From an uncultured Porphyromonadaceae bacterium (GTDB lineage: Bacteria > Bacteroidota > Bacteroidia > Bacteroidales > Muribaculaceae), in assembly GCA_905212215.1 (NCBI GenBank), contig CAJMDR010000017.1:1-15086 (forward strand): a DNA stretch of 15,086 nt, given 5' to 3'. The position numbers and the translations under genes were made by a program. Below, in pieces: positions 1 through 7,788 of this stretch (positions within the stretch are counted from its first letter, which is position 1; every line of letters starts with the position of its first letter). The notes under the pieces were generated by a model. It saw nothing but the letters and a program-made list of their open reading frames with translations, was not told where the DNA came from and ran no database searches.

Positions 1-1
1 C

Positions 2-1588
2 CTCCGGCAGCTTGTAGATTCCCTCTATTCTCGCTCTGATGTAGAGCTTAAACCTGGCCGATTCAGAGTGAAAGGCGACACTGTGGATGTCATGCTCTCG
101 TTTGAGGAAATTCAGCTAAGAGTGATTTTCTGGGGTGACGAGATAGAAAAGATTCAGACAATAGACCCACATTCCGGAGGTGTTCTTACTACTCTGGAAG
201 GTTTCAACATATATCCCGCCAATATTTTCGTTGCCAGTAAAGAACGTACTGCATCGGCCATCGACCAGATTGCTCTTGATTTAGGCACACAGAGCGAGGC
301 TTTCCGTAAACAGGGCAAGGAGTTGGAGGCTAACCGTCTCACCGAGCGTGTGAACTATGACCTGGAGATGATAAAGGAGTTGGGACATTGTTCCGGTATT
401 GAGAACTATTCCCGCTATTTCGACGGCAGAGCGCCCGGCATGAGGCCTTTCTGCCTGCTTGACTATTTCCCCAAGGACTTCCTTACTATCATTGATGAAA
501 GCCATGTAACGGTACCTCAGTTGAGGGCAATGTATGGAGGTGACCTGAGTCGTAAGCTGAATCTTGTGGAATATGGATTCCGGCTTGAAGCTGCGCTTGA
601 TAACAGACCTCTTAAGTTCCCGGAATTTGAGCGCCTTACCCCTCAGACAATTTTCGTCAGCGCCACTCCGGCAGACTATGAGTTACAGCGTTGCGGCGGC
701 GTAGTTACTGAGCAGGTGATTCGTCCTACCGGATTGCTTGATCCGGAGATTGAAGTGCGTCCTTCCATGAATCAGATAGATGACCTGTTAGAGGAGATTC
801 AGAAATGTACAGAAAAGGGTGAGCGCACTCTTGTCACCACTCTCACAAAGCGCATGGCTGAGGAACTTAACACTCATCTCATTAAATGGGGTGTGAGCAG
901 TGCATATATCCATAGTGGCGTCGATACTCTGGAAAGAATCAGTATTCTCGACGACCTGAGAACCGGCAATTACGATGTTATTGTGGGTGTTAACCTTCTG
1001 CGCGAAGGACTTGACCTACCCGAGGTAAGTCTGGTGGCCATTCTTGATGCTGACAAAGAGGGATTCCTGCGTAACCATCGCTCTTTGACGCAGACTGCCG
1101 GCAGAGCGGCACGTAATGTTAACGGAAAGGTGATAATGTATGCCGACAAAATTACCGATTCCATGCAGCGTACAATTGATGAAACGGAACGTCGCAGGGC
1201 CAAGCAGATGCTATACAATGAGCAGCATGGAATTGTGCCGACTCAGATTGTTAAGGCATCCACTGCCAAAGACCTCATCGAGTTGCAGGGTGGTGAGAAA
1301 GAAAGTTCGGCAAAAGGCACAGGGCGCCAGAAATCAAAGGTGGCTCCAAGCCAGACACCGCGAAAAAAATCGGAACCGAAACCATACATTCCTTTGTACG
1401 AGTCCGGAGTTTCCATGGCGGCAGACCCTATTGTTGAGTATATGTCGGTGAACGACCTGAAAGCTCGCATGGAGAAAGTGGAAAAAGATATGCGCGAAGC
1501 AGCGCGACGTACCGATTTTCTGGAGGCTGCTGCTTTACGCGATGAGATGATTGCGCTTAAAACCCGCATAGAAAGTATGTCAAAATAA
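2..1588 (+). CDS. uvrB: UvrB, excinuclease ABC subunit B (5' end missing)
   Basis: UvrB is the DNA-damage verification helicase of nucleotide excision repair; it is loaded by UvrA and recruits UvrC. The reading frame is open from base 2, so the gene enters from outside the window; 528 residues are present of a usual ~670-680, and the N-terminal part with the Walker A motif is missing. A GTG at 68 is internal, not the start. Visible family marks are the VELKPGRFRVKGDTVDV segment, the DESH motif II (about 494), EYGFRLEAALDNRPLKFPEFE, the helicase C-terminal motifs (HSGVDTLER, NLLREGLDLPEVSLVAILDADKEG, QTAGRAARN) and, at the C-terminus, a UVR motif (about 1444-1575, NDLKARMEKVEKDMREAARRTDFLEAAALRDEM) that contacts UvrC. 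A Lys/Ser/Pro-rich linker precedes the UVR motif. Identity is certain; only the 5' end is unseen. Confidence 0.97.
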   Translation, partial: LRQLVDSLYSRSDVELKPGRFRVKGDTVDVMLSFEEIQLRVIFWGDEIEKIQTIDPHSGGVLTTLEGFNIYPANIFVASKERTASAIDQIALDLGTQSEAFRKQGKELEANRLTERVNYDLEMIKELGHCSGIENYSRYFDGRAPGMRPFCLLDYFPKDFLTIIDESHVTVPQLRAMYGGDLSRKLNLVEYGFRLEAALDNRPLKFPEFERLTPQTIFVSATPADYELQRCGGVVTEQVIRPTGLLDPEIEVRPSMNQIDDLLEEIQKCTEKGERTLVTTLTKRMAEELNTHLIKWGVSSAYIHSGVDTLERISILDDLRTGNYDVIVGVNLLREGLDLPEVSLVAILDADKEGFLRNHRSLTQTAGRAARNVNGKVIMYADKITDSMQRTIDETERRRAKQMLYNEQHGIVPTQIVKASTAKDLIELQGGEKESSAKGTGRQKSKVAPSQTPRKKSEPKPYIPLYESGVSMAADPIVEYMSVNDLKARMEKVEKDMREAARRTDFLEAAALRDEMIALKTRIESMSK

Positions 1589-1618
1589 TGGCCACCTTTG
1601 CCAAAAGAAATCCGTAAC

Positions 1619-3487
1619 ATGTCAACGCAGCCATTTTTGCCTACTTCCGCCGATGAAATCAAACCCCTCGGCTGGGAACAACCCGACATAATCATATTCT
1701 CAGGCGATGCTTATGTAGATCATCCCTCTTTTGGAGCTGCCGTCATTGGTCGTGTGCTGCAGGCAAGAGGATATAAAGTTGCCATTGTGCCGCAACCGAA
1801 TTGGCGCGATGACCTTCGCGACTTTAAGAAATTAGGGAAGCCACGCCTTTTCTTCGGAGTGTCTCCTGGCGCCATGGACTCTATGGTGAACCATTATACC
1901 GCAGCACGCAGGCTTAGGCACGATGATGCTTATACTCCCGGTGGCAGGCATGGCATGAGGCCTGACTATCCTTCCATTGTCTACACAAAGATTCTGAAAG
2001 AGCTCTATCCTGACATTCCAGTGGTATTGGGTGGTATAGAGGCCTCTTTGAGAAGAGTAGCTCATTATGACTATTGGGAAGTCAGACTTCGTCCGCCATT
2101 GCTTATTGATTCTCAGGCCGACATACTTGTTTATGGCATGGGTGAGCGGACAACAGTGGAGATTGCCGATGCTCTTGCTTCCGGTAAAAAGTTGGATGAA
2201 CTGGCAAATGTGTCACAGACTGCTTTTATCAGTAGGGATTCTCCGGCAAAAGATTCGTCCGACATTTTGCTGCACTCGTATGAGGAATGTTTGAAAGACA
2301 AACGCAAGCAGGCGGCGAATTTCAAGTTTGTGGAGATAGAAAGTAACCGTATGCATGGTAATGTGATGTGGCAGCAAGCCTGTGGGAAGTGGATACGCAT
2401 CAACCCTATGTTGCCGCCGATGTCCACCGAGGAGCTTGATGCTGTCTATGCGTTGCCCTTCACTCGTTTGCCCCATCCTCGCTATAAAGGCAAAACAATT
2501 CCGGCATACGACATGATTCGTCATTCTGTGACGATGCACCGTGGCTGTTTCGGCGGATGTGCTTTCTGTACCATTTCTGCTCATCAGGGAAAATTCATCG
2601 CTTCGAGATCTCAGCAGTCCATTCTTAAGGAAGTGGAGAAGATTAGTCAAATGGCAGATTTCAAAGGTTATGTCTCCGATCTCGGAGGCCCCAGCGCCAA
2701 CATGTACATGATGGGTGGGTGTAACCGTGAAATATGCGAGAAATGTATTAGACCTTCGTGCCTGCATCCTGCACCATGCCCTAACCTCAACAACGATCAC
2801 AGACCATTGCTGCAGGTTTACCGCAAAGCTTCCGCGTTGCCGGGAATTAAAAAATGCTTCGTTGGGAGCGGTGTTCGTTATGACCTTGCCATGGCGCATA
2901 ACAAAGACCCGAAGATTAACGAAGCTAACCGCGATTATCTGCGCGAACTGATTGAGAAACATGTTAGCGGAAGATTGAAAGTGGCGCCGGAACATACCTC
3001 GCATAAGGTGCTGGAGATTATGCGTAAACCTGATTTTGAGCTCTTTTATAGCTTCAAAAAAATCTTCGACAACGTTAACCGGAATGCAGGGTTGAATCAA
3101 CAGTTGATACCTTATTTTATCTCCAGTCATCCCGGATGCTCGGAGGTAAATATGGCGGAGCTGGCTTGTGAGACAAAGAAACTGAATTTCCATCTCGAAC
3201 AGGTTCAGGACTTCACTCCCACTCCTATGACGGTCAGCACCGAGATTTACTATACCGGTATTCATCCTTATACCGGCGAGAAAATCTTCACTGCTCATAC
3301 CCCGGAACAGAAACAGGCTCAGCGCGAATATTTCTTCTGGTACGACCCCAAAGTACGACCGGACCTGCAACGCCGTCTTACCAGATTGCATCGGCCCGAC
3401 CTTCTCAACAGACTTTTCGGCCATACCAGTCCCCTTTCGCCTCGCAATACTTCTAAGCCCAAACCCTCTTCCAGACGCAAAAAATGA
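1619..3487 (+). CDS. YgiQ-family radical SAM protein
   Basis: This belongs to the YgiQ/UPF0313 family of radical S-adenosylmethionine proteins, whose substrate is not known to me. I chose ATG 1619 (622 residues): from there the protein opens with MSTQPFLPTSADEIKPLGW and reaches the family's FSGDAYVDHPSFGAAVIGR segment at the usual distance; a TTG at 1598 would add seven residues. The iron-sulfur cluster motif CxxxCxxC is at C310, C314, C317 within HRGCFGGCAFCTISAHQGKFI. A second cysteine group (C368, C373, C376, C381, C387), also typical of the family, follows in CNREICEKCIRPSC. The N-terminal YgiQ domain holds VVLGGIEASLRR and YGMGER; the C-terminal third holds RLKVAPEHTSHKVLEIMRKP. The last ~20 residues are basic and low-complexity. 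It starts 30 bases after uvrB and overlaps the next gene by ATGA, so the three are probably co-transcribed. Confidence 0.93.
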   Translation: MSTQPFLPTSADEIKPLGWEQPDIIIFSGDAYVDHPSFGAAVIGRVLQARGYKVAIVPQPNWRDDLRDFKKLGKPRLFFGVSPGAMDSMVNHYTAARRLRHDDAYTPGGRHGMRPDYPSIVYTKILKELYPDIPVVLGGIEASLRRVAHYDYWEVRLRPPLLIDSQADILVYGMGERTTVEIADALASGKKLDELANVSQTAFISRDSPAKDSSDILLHSYEECLKDKRKQAANFKFVEIESNRMHGNVMWQQACGKWIRINPMLPPMSTEELDAVYALPFTRLPHPRYKGKTIPAYDMIRHSVTMHRGCFGGCAFCTISAHQGKFIASRSQQSILKEVEKISQMADFKGYVSDLGGPSANMYMMGGCNREICEKCIRPSCLHPAPCPNLNNDHRPLLQVYRKASALPGIKKCFVGSGVRYDLAMAHNKDPKINEANRDYLRELIEKHVSGRLKVAPEHTSHKVLEIMRKPDFELFYSFKKIFDNVNRNAGLNQQLIPYFISSHPGCSEVNMAELACETKKLNFHLEQVQDFTPTPMTVSTEIYYTGIHPYTGEKIFTAHTPEQKQAQREYFFWYDPKVRPDLQRRLTRLHRPDLLNRLFGHTSPLSPRNTSKPKPSSRRKK

Positions 3488-5175
3488 GAATCCTGCCTCA
3501 TTTGAAGATTCTGTTTCTTGTGCTCATGATTTCAGTAGGTTTACTGAAATCATATGCCGATGGCAGCAATAGTGCAAGAGTTCATTCTTTGCCGGTCAGA
3601 ATGCGGAATCTTACATCCGGGCAATTGCTTAAAAAAGGTGATGATTATCTGCATATAAACCGCGACATAGACAGTGCATTGATGTGTTTCAATGCCGTTG
3701 CGCGACGTTATGACCCTTCTATGTCAGCAAGAGAAAGGAATGATATTTTCGAAGCTTATTACGGCTTGTGGAACGCTTATTATGTTGATGGTTACAATAA
3801 TTTCCATGCAGCTCTTGATAATTTGCTGATAGCGGAATCTCTTGCTGAAGGAAATGACAAGGCAAAAGCAAAAATGGATTATGCTTACGGCATAATGTAT
3901 CTTACTCTTGGGATCCAGCATAACGAGAGAGAGATTATAAAGCTTGCCAAACAACACTTGCACAGTGCCTTTCACGCGAGTTTCTCACAGCACGACATAG
4001 CCTTGACCCATAGGGCTTTCGATAATCTTGTAATCACAGCTTTTATAGAAGACAGCATTCATAGCATTGACAGGGAAGTGACCATGATGCGTGGTTGGAA
4101 AAATCATCCCGAACCTTGGAGGCTTTATGTTTCAATGATGATTTACAACGCAAGGAATGCATTGGCACAAAAGAATCCGACTTTAGCTGCTGATTATTTT
4201 AATAATGTGTTGTCGCATTTGCCCGACAATCCAGGTACCGTAAGATATCGCATTCTTGCTTTGAAAGGGAAAGCTAACGCACTTTCACAAGTCGGAGATT
4301 ATGACATGGCTCAACAGACATTGGGTGAAGCCATGAAATTTGCCGACCGCTATAATATGAAAGATGCAAGGCTCGCAATTATGGGAACATACAAATCATT
4401 GTATGACCTGAAAGACGATAAAAAAGCGGCTGCTGAAATTGACAATCGCATGTTGGCGCTTAAAGATTCAGTGCTTTCCTACCAGGTTATGGGTACTTTG
4501 AGTCAGATGCAAAGCCTTGGGGAACGCAGAAAGATGCAAAAACGTCTGGATGTGGCAGAAGTGCAAAAATCAGTAACTACCTATGCCCTGATTATAATGT
4601 CGCTTATTGTTATTGCCATTATTATAGTGGCGATAGTGATTTTCAGAAAGAACAGAGAACTGATGCAAAGAGGCCGTATGCTTTATGAGCGAGTTCAGGA
4701 ACAGACACATCAGGTAAAGGAATCGGAAATTCAGAATGATAAGTCTAAGAACGCTCTTGACCAGAAATTCTCAAGTAAAGACATAGAGAGACTCAATAAT
4801 AAAATAAAAGATGTTTTTAGCGATGCTGAATTAGTCTGCTCTTCGGATTTTACCCTTGCAAAGCTTGCTGAAATTTTGAATGTCCAGCCGCGTGTGGCAA
4901 GCCAGATACTCAAGTCCATGACAGGAATGAATTTCTGTTCTAATGTAAACAAGATGCGTGTATTAGAAGCTTGTCGCCGTTTCCAGGATCCGGTTTATAA
5001 CTGTTATTCCACGGATGGTATTGCCCTGTCTGTCGGGTTCCAGTCGAGAAGTGCCTTCAATACCAATTTCAAGAAATTCACCGGCTTGAGTATTAAGGAT
5101 TACAAAGCTTTGGGGAAGGACAAAAAGCAGAATTCCGAAGATTGCCAGGCTGATGAATGTGACGATGAAGGCTGA
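3484..5175 (+). CDS. Membrane-anchored TPR-like sensor with AraC-type DNA-binding domain
   Basis: A 563-residue one-component transcription regulator of a layout common in Bacteroidales. Residues 1-25 form a signal sequence or N-terminal membrane anchor. Residues ~45-345 are alpha-helical with TPR-like repeats (e.g. 259-290, ALKGKANALSQVGDYDMAQQ). Residues ~366-387 are one strong transmembrane helix (YALIIMSLIVIAIIIVAIVIF) followed by RKNRE, the positive-inside signature, and a charged, possibly coiled-coil stretch to ~440. Residues ~455-541 are an AraC/XylS double helix-turn-helix: FTLAKLAEILNVQPRVASQIL, then IALSVGFQSRSAFNTNFKKFTGLSIKDY, matching the family's second-helix and GFxSxSxFxxxFKKxxG signature. 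No histidine kinase or receiver domain is present. The repeat region should lie in the periplasm and sense something there, with DNA binding in the cytosol. Start ATG 3484 overlaps the ygiQ stop (ATGA), implying translational coupling. The duplicated exported genes just downstream are the natural candidate targets; this is inference. Confidence 0.87.
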   Translation: MRILPHLKILFLVLMISVGLLKSYADGSNSARVHSLPVRMRNLTSGQLLKKGDDYLHINRDIDSALMCFNAVARRYDPSMSARERNDIFEAYYGLWNAYYVDGYNNFHAALDNLLIAESLAEGNDKAKAKMDYAYGIMYLTLGIQHNEREIIKLAKQHLHSAFHASFSQHDIALTHRAFDNLVITAFIEDSIHSIDREVTMMRGWKNHPEPWRLYVSMMIYNARNALAQKNPTLAADYFNNVLSHLPDNPGTVRYRILALKGKANALSQVGDYDMAQQTLGEAMKFADRYNMKDARLAIMGTYKSLYDLKDDKKAAAEIDNRMLALKDSVLSYQVMGTLSQMQSLGERRKMQKRLDVAEVQKSVTTYALIIMSLIVIAIIIVAIVIFRKNRELMQRGRMLYERVQEQTHQVKESEIQNDKSKNALDQKFSSKDIERLNNKIKDVFSDAELVCSSDFTLAKLAEILNVQPRVASQILKSMTGMNFCSNVNKMRVLEACRRFQDPVYNCYSTDGIALSVGFQSRSAFNTNFKKFTGLSIKDYKALGKDKKQNSEDCQADECDDEG

Positions 5176-5251
5176 TGATCAATACTGCCTTCTCAACACT
5201 GCTACCCCAATTTGTTCCTCTGACCCTCTCCATTTAATCGAAAAAACTTCT

Positions 5252-5265
5252 TGAAACATGTTTCA
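5252..5265. promoter_or_regulatory. Palindromic operator candidate upstream of first exported paralog
   Basis: TGAAACATGTTTCA is a perfect 14-base palindrome. The same core recurs at 7615-7628 upstream of the second paralog with one base changed. Its centre is about 76 bases upstream of the putative -7 box at 5335, matching the second gene to within one base. The GGCC outer arms seen in the second gene's sites are mostly absent here. It is a candidate binding site for a regulator shared by both genes; which protein binds is not shown. Confidence 0.6.
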
Positions 5266-5334
5266 GGTTGATTTTTTGACCTTATTTTACTCCTCATCTC
5301 TATTTTTCACGGAGTGATAATGAATTTTCATTTG

Positions 5335-5342
5335 TAACTTTG
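5335..5342 (+). promoter_or_regulatory. Putative Bacteroidota -7 box of first exported paralog
   Basis: TAACTTTG matches the Bacteroidota -7 consensus TAnnTTTG. No convincing -33 TTTG is found 19-21 bases upstream (the bases there read gagt), which would suit a promoter that needs an activator. The same octamer occurs at 7697-7704 before the second paralog. Transcription would begin near 5348, giving a leader of about 60 bases. The leader holds a weak GAAGAC/GTCTTC inverted repeat (5357-5362, 5378-5383). Confidence 0.55.
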
Positions 5343-5408
5343 TCTCCTGAAAGAAAGAAGACTCAGGCAATATGGCTGTCTTCAATGTAAACTAAACTAA
5401 CTACAAGT

Positions 5409-7493
5409 ATGAAACAGATTTTCTATCTGCTCCTATGCCTGATTATTCCGGCCTTTTGCAAGGCCCAGATTTGGGAAAAGCAGACTGACGGAACTGTCAA
5501 GGTGCAACAATCAGACTTTGCTGAGGGCCGATATCAAACACGGCAGGAAAACAAAGTAACTGTCACCATCAACTCTACCGATGCTGTCATGAACGCCTGG
5601 TTTGCCATTAGTGACAAGGACAAACGCTTCACCATGCTGCGTACTCCTTCCAAGAAAGTAACGATTGAGGTGACGCCCGGAACTTACTCCTTCGGTGGAA
5701 TATTCATGGGAGGCAAACCTTCCATGAACGTTGTTACTCACGAAGACGTAATTGTCACTTCCGATACAGTACTCAACCTCAGCAAATCCATGGCCTCGAT
5801 ACTTGTTAAATTCGAAGCCCTGAATGCTTTAGGAAATATTCCGGTACTGCCTTTCCGCTCATATAAGCCGGATTCAACGAGCTATGAAGGAGCTGATGTG
5901 CGAAGCATAAATGTTATGAATATGCTGAACTATAAGGGCGTTTCCCTTGGTTCGCTGACCGGCATAGAGACGGAACGTAAAAACGGTGTCGATGGTACCC
6001 GCTCATATGATTTCAAAGTGAACAAAGTCAGCAAACGGTTTGAGTTTGCGCAATATCGCGCATACGAAGCCATTGACGGGAATCTTTATCTTACTTTCAT
6101 CAATGGTCATGGTGCGGAAAAAGATACTACGTATTATAACCATCCTGCCGATTACAAGACTCTATCGGTAAATTTTGCCGCTCTTCCCACCGACAGCCCC
6201 GATTCTCTGAGAGATTACAAATGGGGTTTGTATGCAAAAAGGGTCATTGATGGCAAGCTCGAGCATACTGCGGGAGTAAGAGCCTTCTCTTCCATTGACA
6301 ATCCTAAAATGATGGTATGTACTCCTCACAATGGAATACCAAAAGATTCTGCCGCCATATTAGCCCAGATTTTCAGGCCTTCTGTCTCTTTCCTTAAAGG
6401 AAAGCTTCATAAATATTCCGGTACCCTCACACAACCGCTCTACTATGAAAATGGTGATTGGCACACTCTCGATGTTGGTGTATGCGCAATGTATGGCACC
6501 GATTTCAGCAGGTTCTACAAAACAGAGGATATAGTAAATAGTGATCAGTCACTTTATCCTGATTGGAATTCTCTGGCCAACAAGACTTGTGGTTTCAATC
6601 TTTCGAAACCATATCAGCCTTTATTGAAATGTATCCCCTCTGTATCTGTAACTCCTTATAAGAAAGGCAAAAAATGGATGTTCTATCCTCTATATGTTGG
6701 CAGAACGGGTGAGATTCGCGATATGGACGCCTCTACTGCTACTTATGAAGTGAAAGATCAGACTTCCGGAAATGTGGTAAAGAATGGCAAAGGCATACTT
6801 GAGGCTGAAAGCTTTGAGAATCCCGTAACTATCACATATATCAATGATAACAATATTGTAAGGAAAGGTATTAAGGGCGTCAACAAAATGGAGCTTACTT
6901 TCGATATGTCTAAGGAAGACATGTGTGCTCCATCATTACAGATGTTATTTATTACCGATAAAAACGGCTATCCTACAGATTCTCTTGCAGATACTGACAA
7001 CCTTATGATTTTCAGCGCCGGGGAGTTCAACTATAATACCACCAAACAGATTTATACCGATTCGGAAGCTTCAGAAATTTCTGTTGAATACGCTCCCAAC
7101 GGTACTGTAGATTATACCGCGTTGAGTTTCCAGCCTCTCAACAACTCTCCTCTTGCTCACATGATAGGGCGACAGTACTCTGTCAATATGAGTCAGATAA
7201 CCAAAAAAAGTTCCAACGGATGGTTTGACCTCAGGTTCGTCATCAAAGATGCTGCCGGGAATCGTCAGACTCAGCTGATAAGCCCAGCATTCTATATAAG
7301 GTCTTTGAAAATGGGTGTCGAAGGTGTTGCTGACGACAACGTCACAGTAATTGGAGGCAAAGGCAAGATAATCGCTCCCGAAAATGCTCAGGTCTATACG
7401 CTGACGGGTATACTTTGCGGAACTGATAATCTCGTCCCAGGTGTTTATATTGTCATTGTAGGGAACAAGACAATCAAGACAATCGTTCGCTGA
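5409..7493 (+). CDS. Exported protein of unknown function, paralog 1
   Basis: I do not recognise a named family. The 694-residue product begins with a type I signal peptide (MKQIFYLLLCLIIPAFCKA, cleavage before QIWEKQ); the cysteine has phenylalanine before it, so it is not a lipobox. The mature part looks beta-rich. Blocks best conserved with paralog 2 are ~55-150 (NAWFxxSDxDKRFTMxRTPSKK, PGTYxxGGxFxGG, SMAxxLVKFEALN), ~175-225 (SLTGxExxRxxxDGTRSYD, FxxxQYRAYExxDGxLY), GFNLSKPYxPLL near 400, and ~560-630 (SVEYAPNG, NGWFDLRFVIKDAAGNRQTQLISPAF), the last resembling an Ig-like domain. Residues ~642-694 form a short terminal module (VTVIGGKGKIIAPENAQVYTLTG, LVPGVYIVIVGNKTIK) like the C-terminal sorting-type modules of Bacteroidota exported proteins, so cell-surface display or secretion is plausible. 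No catalytic motif is visible. It has its own promoter and terminator. Confidence 0.85.
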   Translation: MKQIFYLLLCLIIPAFCKAQIWEKQTDGTVKVQQSDFAEGRYQTRQENKVTVTINSTDAVMNAWFAISDKDKRFTMLRTPSKKVTIEVTPGTYSFGGIFMGGKPSMNVVTHEDVIVTSDTVLNLSKSMASILVKFEALNALGNIPVLPFRSYKPDSTSYEGADVRSINVMNMLNYKGVSLGSLTGIETERKNGVDGTRSYDFKVNKVSKRFEFAQYRAYEAIDGNLYLTFINGHGAEKDTTYYNHPADYKTLSVNFAALPTDSPDSLRDYKWGLYAKRVIDGKLEHTAGVRAFSSIDNPKMMVCTPHNGIPKDSAAILAQIFRPSVSFLKGKLHKYSGTLTQPLYYENGDWHTLDVGVCAMYGTDFSRFYKTEDIVNSDQSLYPDWNSLANKTCGFNLSKPYQPLLKCIPSVSVTPYKKGKKWMFYPLYVGRTGEIRDMDASTATYEVKDQTSGNVVKNGKGILEAESFENPVTITYINDNNIVRKGIKGVNKMELTFDMSKEDMCAPSLQMLFITDKNGYPTDSLADTDNLMIFSAGEFNYNTTKQIYTDSEASEISVEYAPNGTVDYTALSFQPLNNSPLAHMIGRQYSVNMSQITKKSSNGWFDLRFVIKDAAGNRQTQLISPAFYIRSLKMGVEGVADDNVTVIGGKGKIIAPENAQVYTLTGILCGTDNLVPGVYIVIVGNKTIKTIVR

Positions 7494-7534
7494 TGTTGTA
7501 GAAACAACTTAAATTCCCTTTTTTCTTATAACCG

Positions 7535-7563
7535 GAGGCTGTGGCACAATTAGTCACAGCCTC
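7535..7563 (+). terminator. Hairpin terminator after paralog 1
   Basis: GAGGCTGTG (7535-7543) and CACAGCCTC (7555-7563) form a perfect 9-pair stem with an 11-base loop, followed by a short TTTC run. It lies 41 bases after the stop codon. The stem is nearly the same as the one after paralog 2 (9906-9938). Confidence 0.75.
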
Positions 7564-7610
7564 TTTCATGTTATTGCCAAGAAAGAAATCTTGTTTTTGG
7601 GTCGGGAAAT

Positions 7611-7632
7611 GGCCTGAAACATGTTTTAGGCC
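7611..7632. promoter_or_regulatory. Palindromic operator candidate A, upstream of paralog 2
   Basis: A 22-base inverted repeat with left arm GGCCTGAAAC, centre AT, and right arm GTTTTAGGCC; ten of eleven pairs match. Its core is the palindrome found at 5252-5265 with a single change (C to T in the right arm). Its centre is about 75 bases upstream of the -7 box at 7697, almost the same as for paralog 1. The two-fold symmetry suits a dimeric binding protein. Confidence 0.65.
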
Positions 7633-7653
7633 ATATTATCGGAGTATTTTTAT

Positions 7654-7675
7654 GGCCTAAAACAAGTATCAGGCC
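7654..7675. promoter_or_regulatory. Palindromic operator candidate B, upstream of paralog 2
   Basis: A degenerate copy of site A: left arm GGCCTAAAAC, right arm ending ATCAGGCC, eight of eleven pairs matching. It starts exactly 43 bases after site A, about four helical turns, so both would present on the same face of the helix. It ends 21 bases before the -7 box, over or beside where a -33 element would be, a position suited to activation or steric repression. The equivalent place before paralog 1 (about 5292-5313) has at most a weak half-site (TTTCACGG). Confidence 0.6.
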
Positions 7676-7696
7676 AAAATCGGGTTGTTTATGAAT

Positions 7697-7704
7697 TAAC
7701 TTTG
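7697..7704 (+). promoter_or_regulatory. Putative Bacteroidota -7 box of paralog 2
   Basis: TAACTTTG fits TAnnTTTG and is identical to the octamer before paralog 1. A -33 TTTG is again lacking at 19-21 bases upstream, where the end of operator candidate B lies. The leader to ATG 7789 would be about 80 bases. Confidence 0.55.
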
Positions 7705-7788
7705 CAATCGAAAACATGGGTGAACCTTGCCCCGAATCGCATTCTTCCCCTTTGTTCAAAAACAATCAATAACTCTAACCCAAACAGT

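Noticed and set aside
2957..2966. AAACATGTT inside ygiQ, resembling the core of the operator candidate.
   Set aside because: It lacks the flanking TG/CA bases and outer arms, lies inside conserved coding sequence and is far from any promoter.
2213..3424. A 403-codon open frame on the minus strand opposite ygiQ.
   Set aside because: It lies wholly within a well-supported radical SAM gene, has no recognisable motif, signal sequence or promoter, and its openness is explained by the codon use of the opposite strand.
7611..7675. The paired GGCC palindromes as ends of a small invertible switch.
   Set aside because: The 21-base spacer is far shorter than known invertible promoters, each site is itself a palindrome, no recombinase gene is present, and a related site occurs upstream of paralog 1 at the same promoter distance.
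7571..7765. A 64-codon minus-strand frame in the spacer between the two exported paralogs.
   Set aside because: It crosses the palindromes and -7 box of paralog 2, has no recognisable product, and the spacer's conserved features explain it better as regulatory DNA.
7702..7788. An upstream start that would add 29 residues to paralog 2.
   Set aside because: The added residues place a non-signal segment before an obvious signal peptide, and the start would overlap the putative -7 box; ATG 7789 matches paralog 1.
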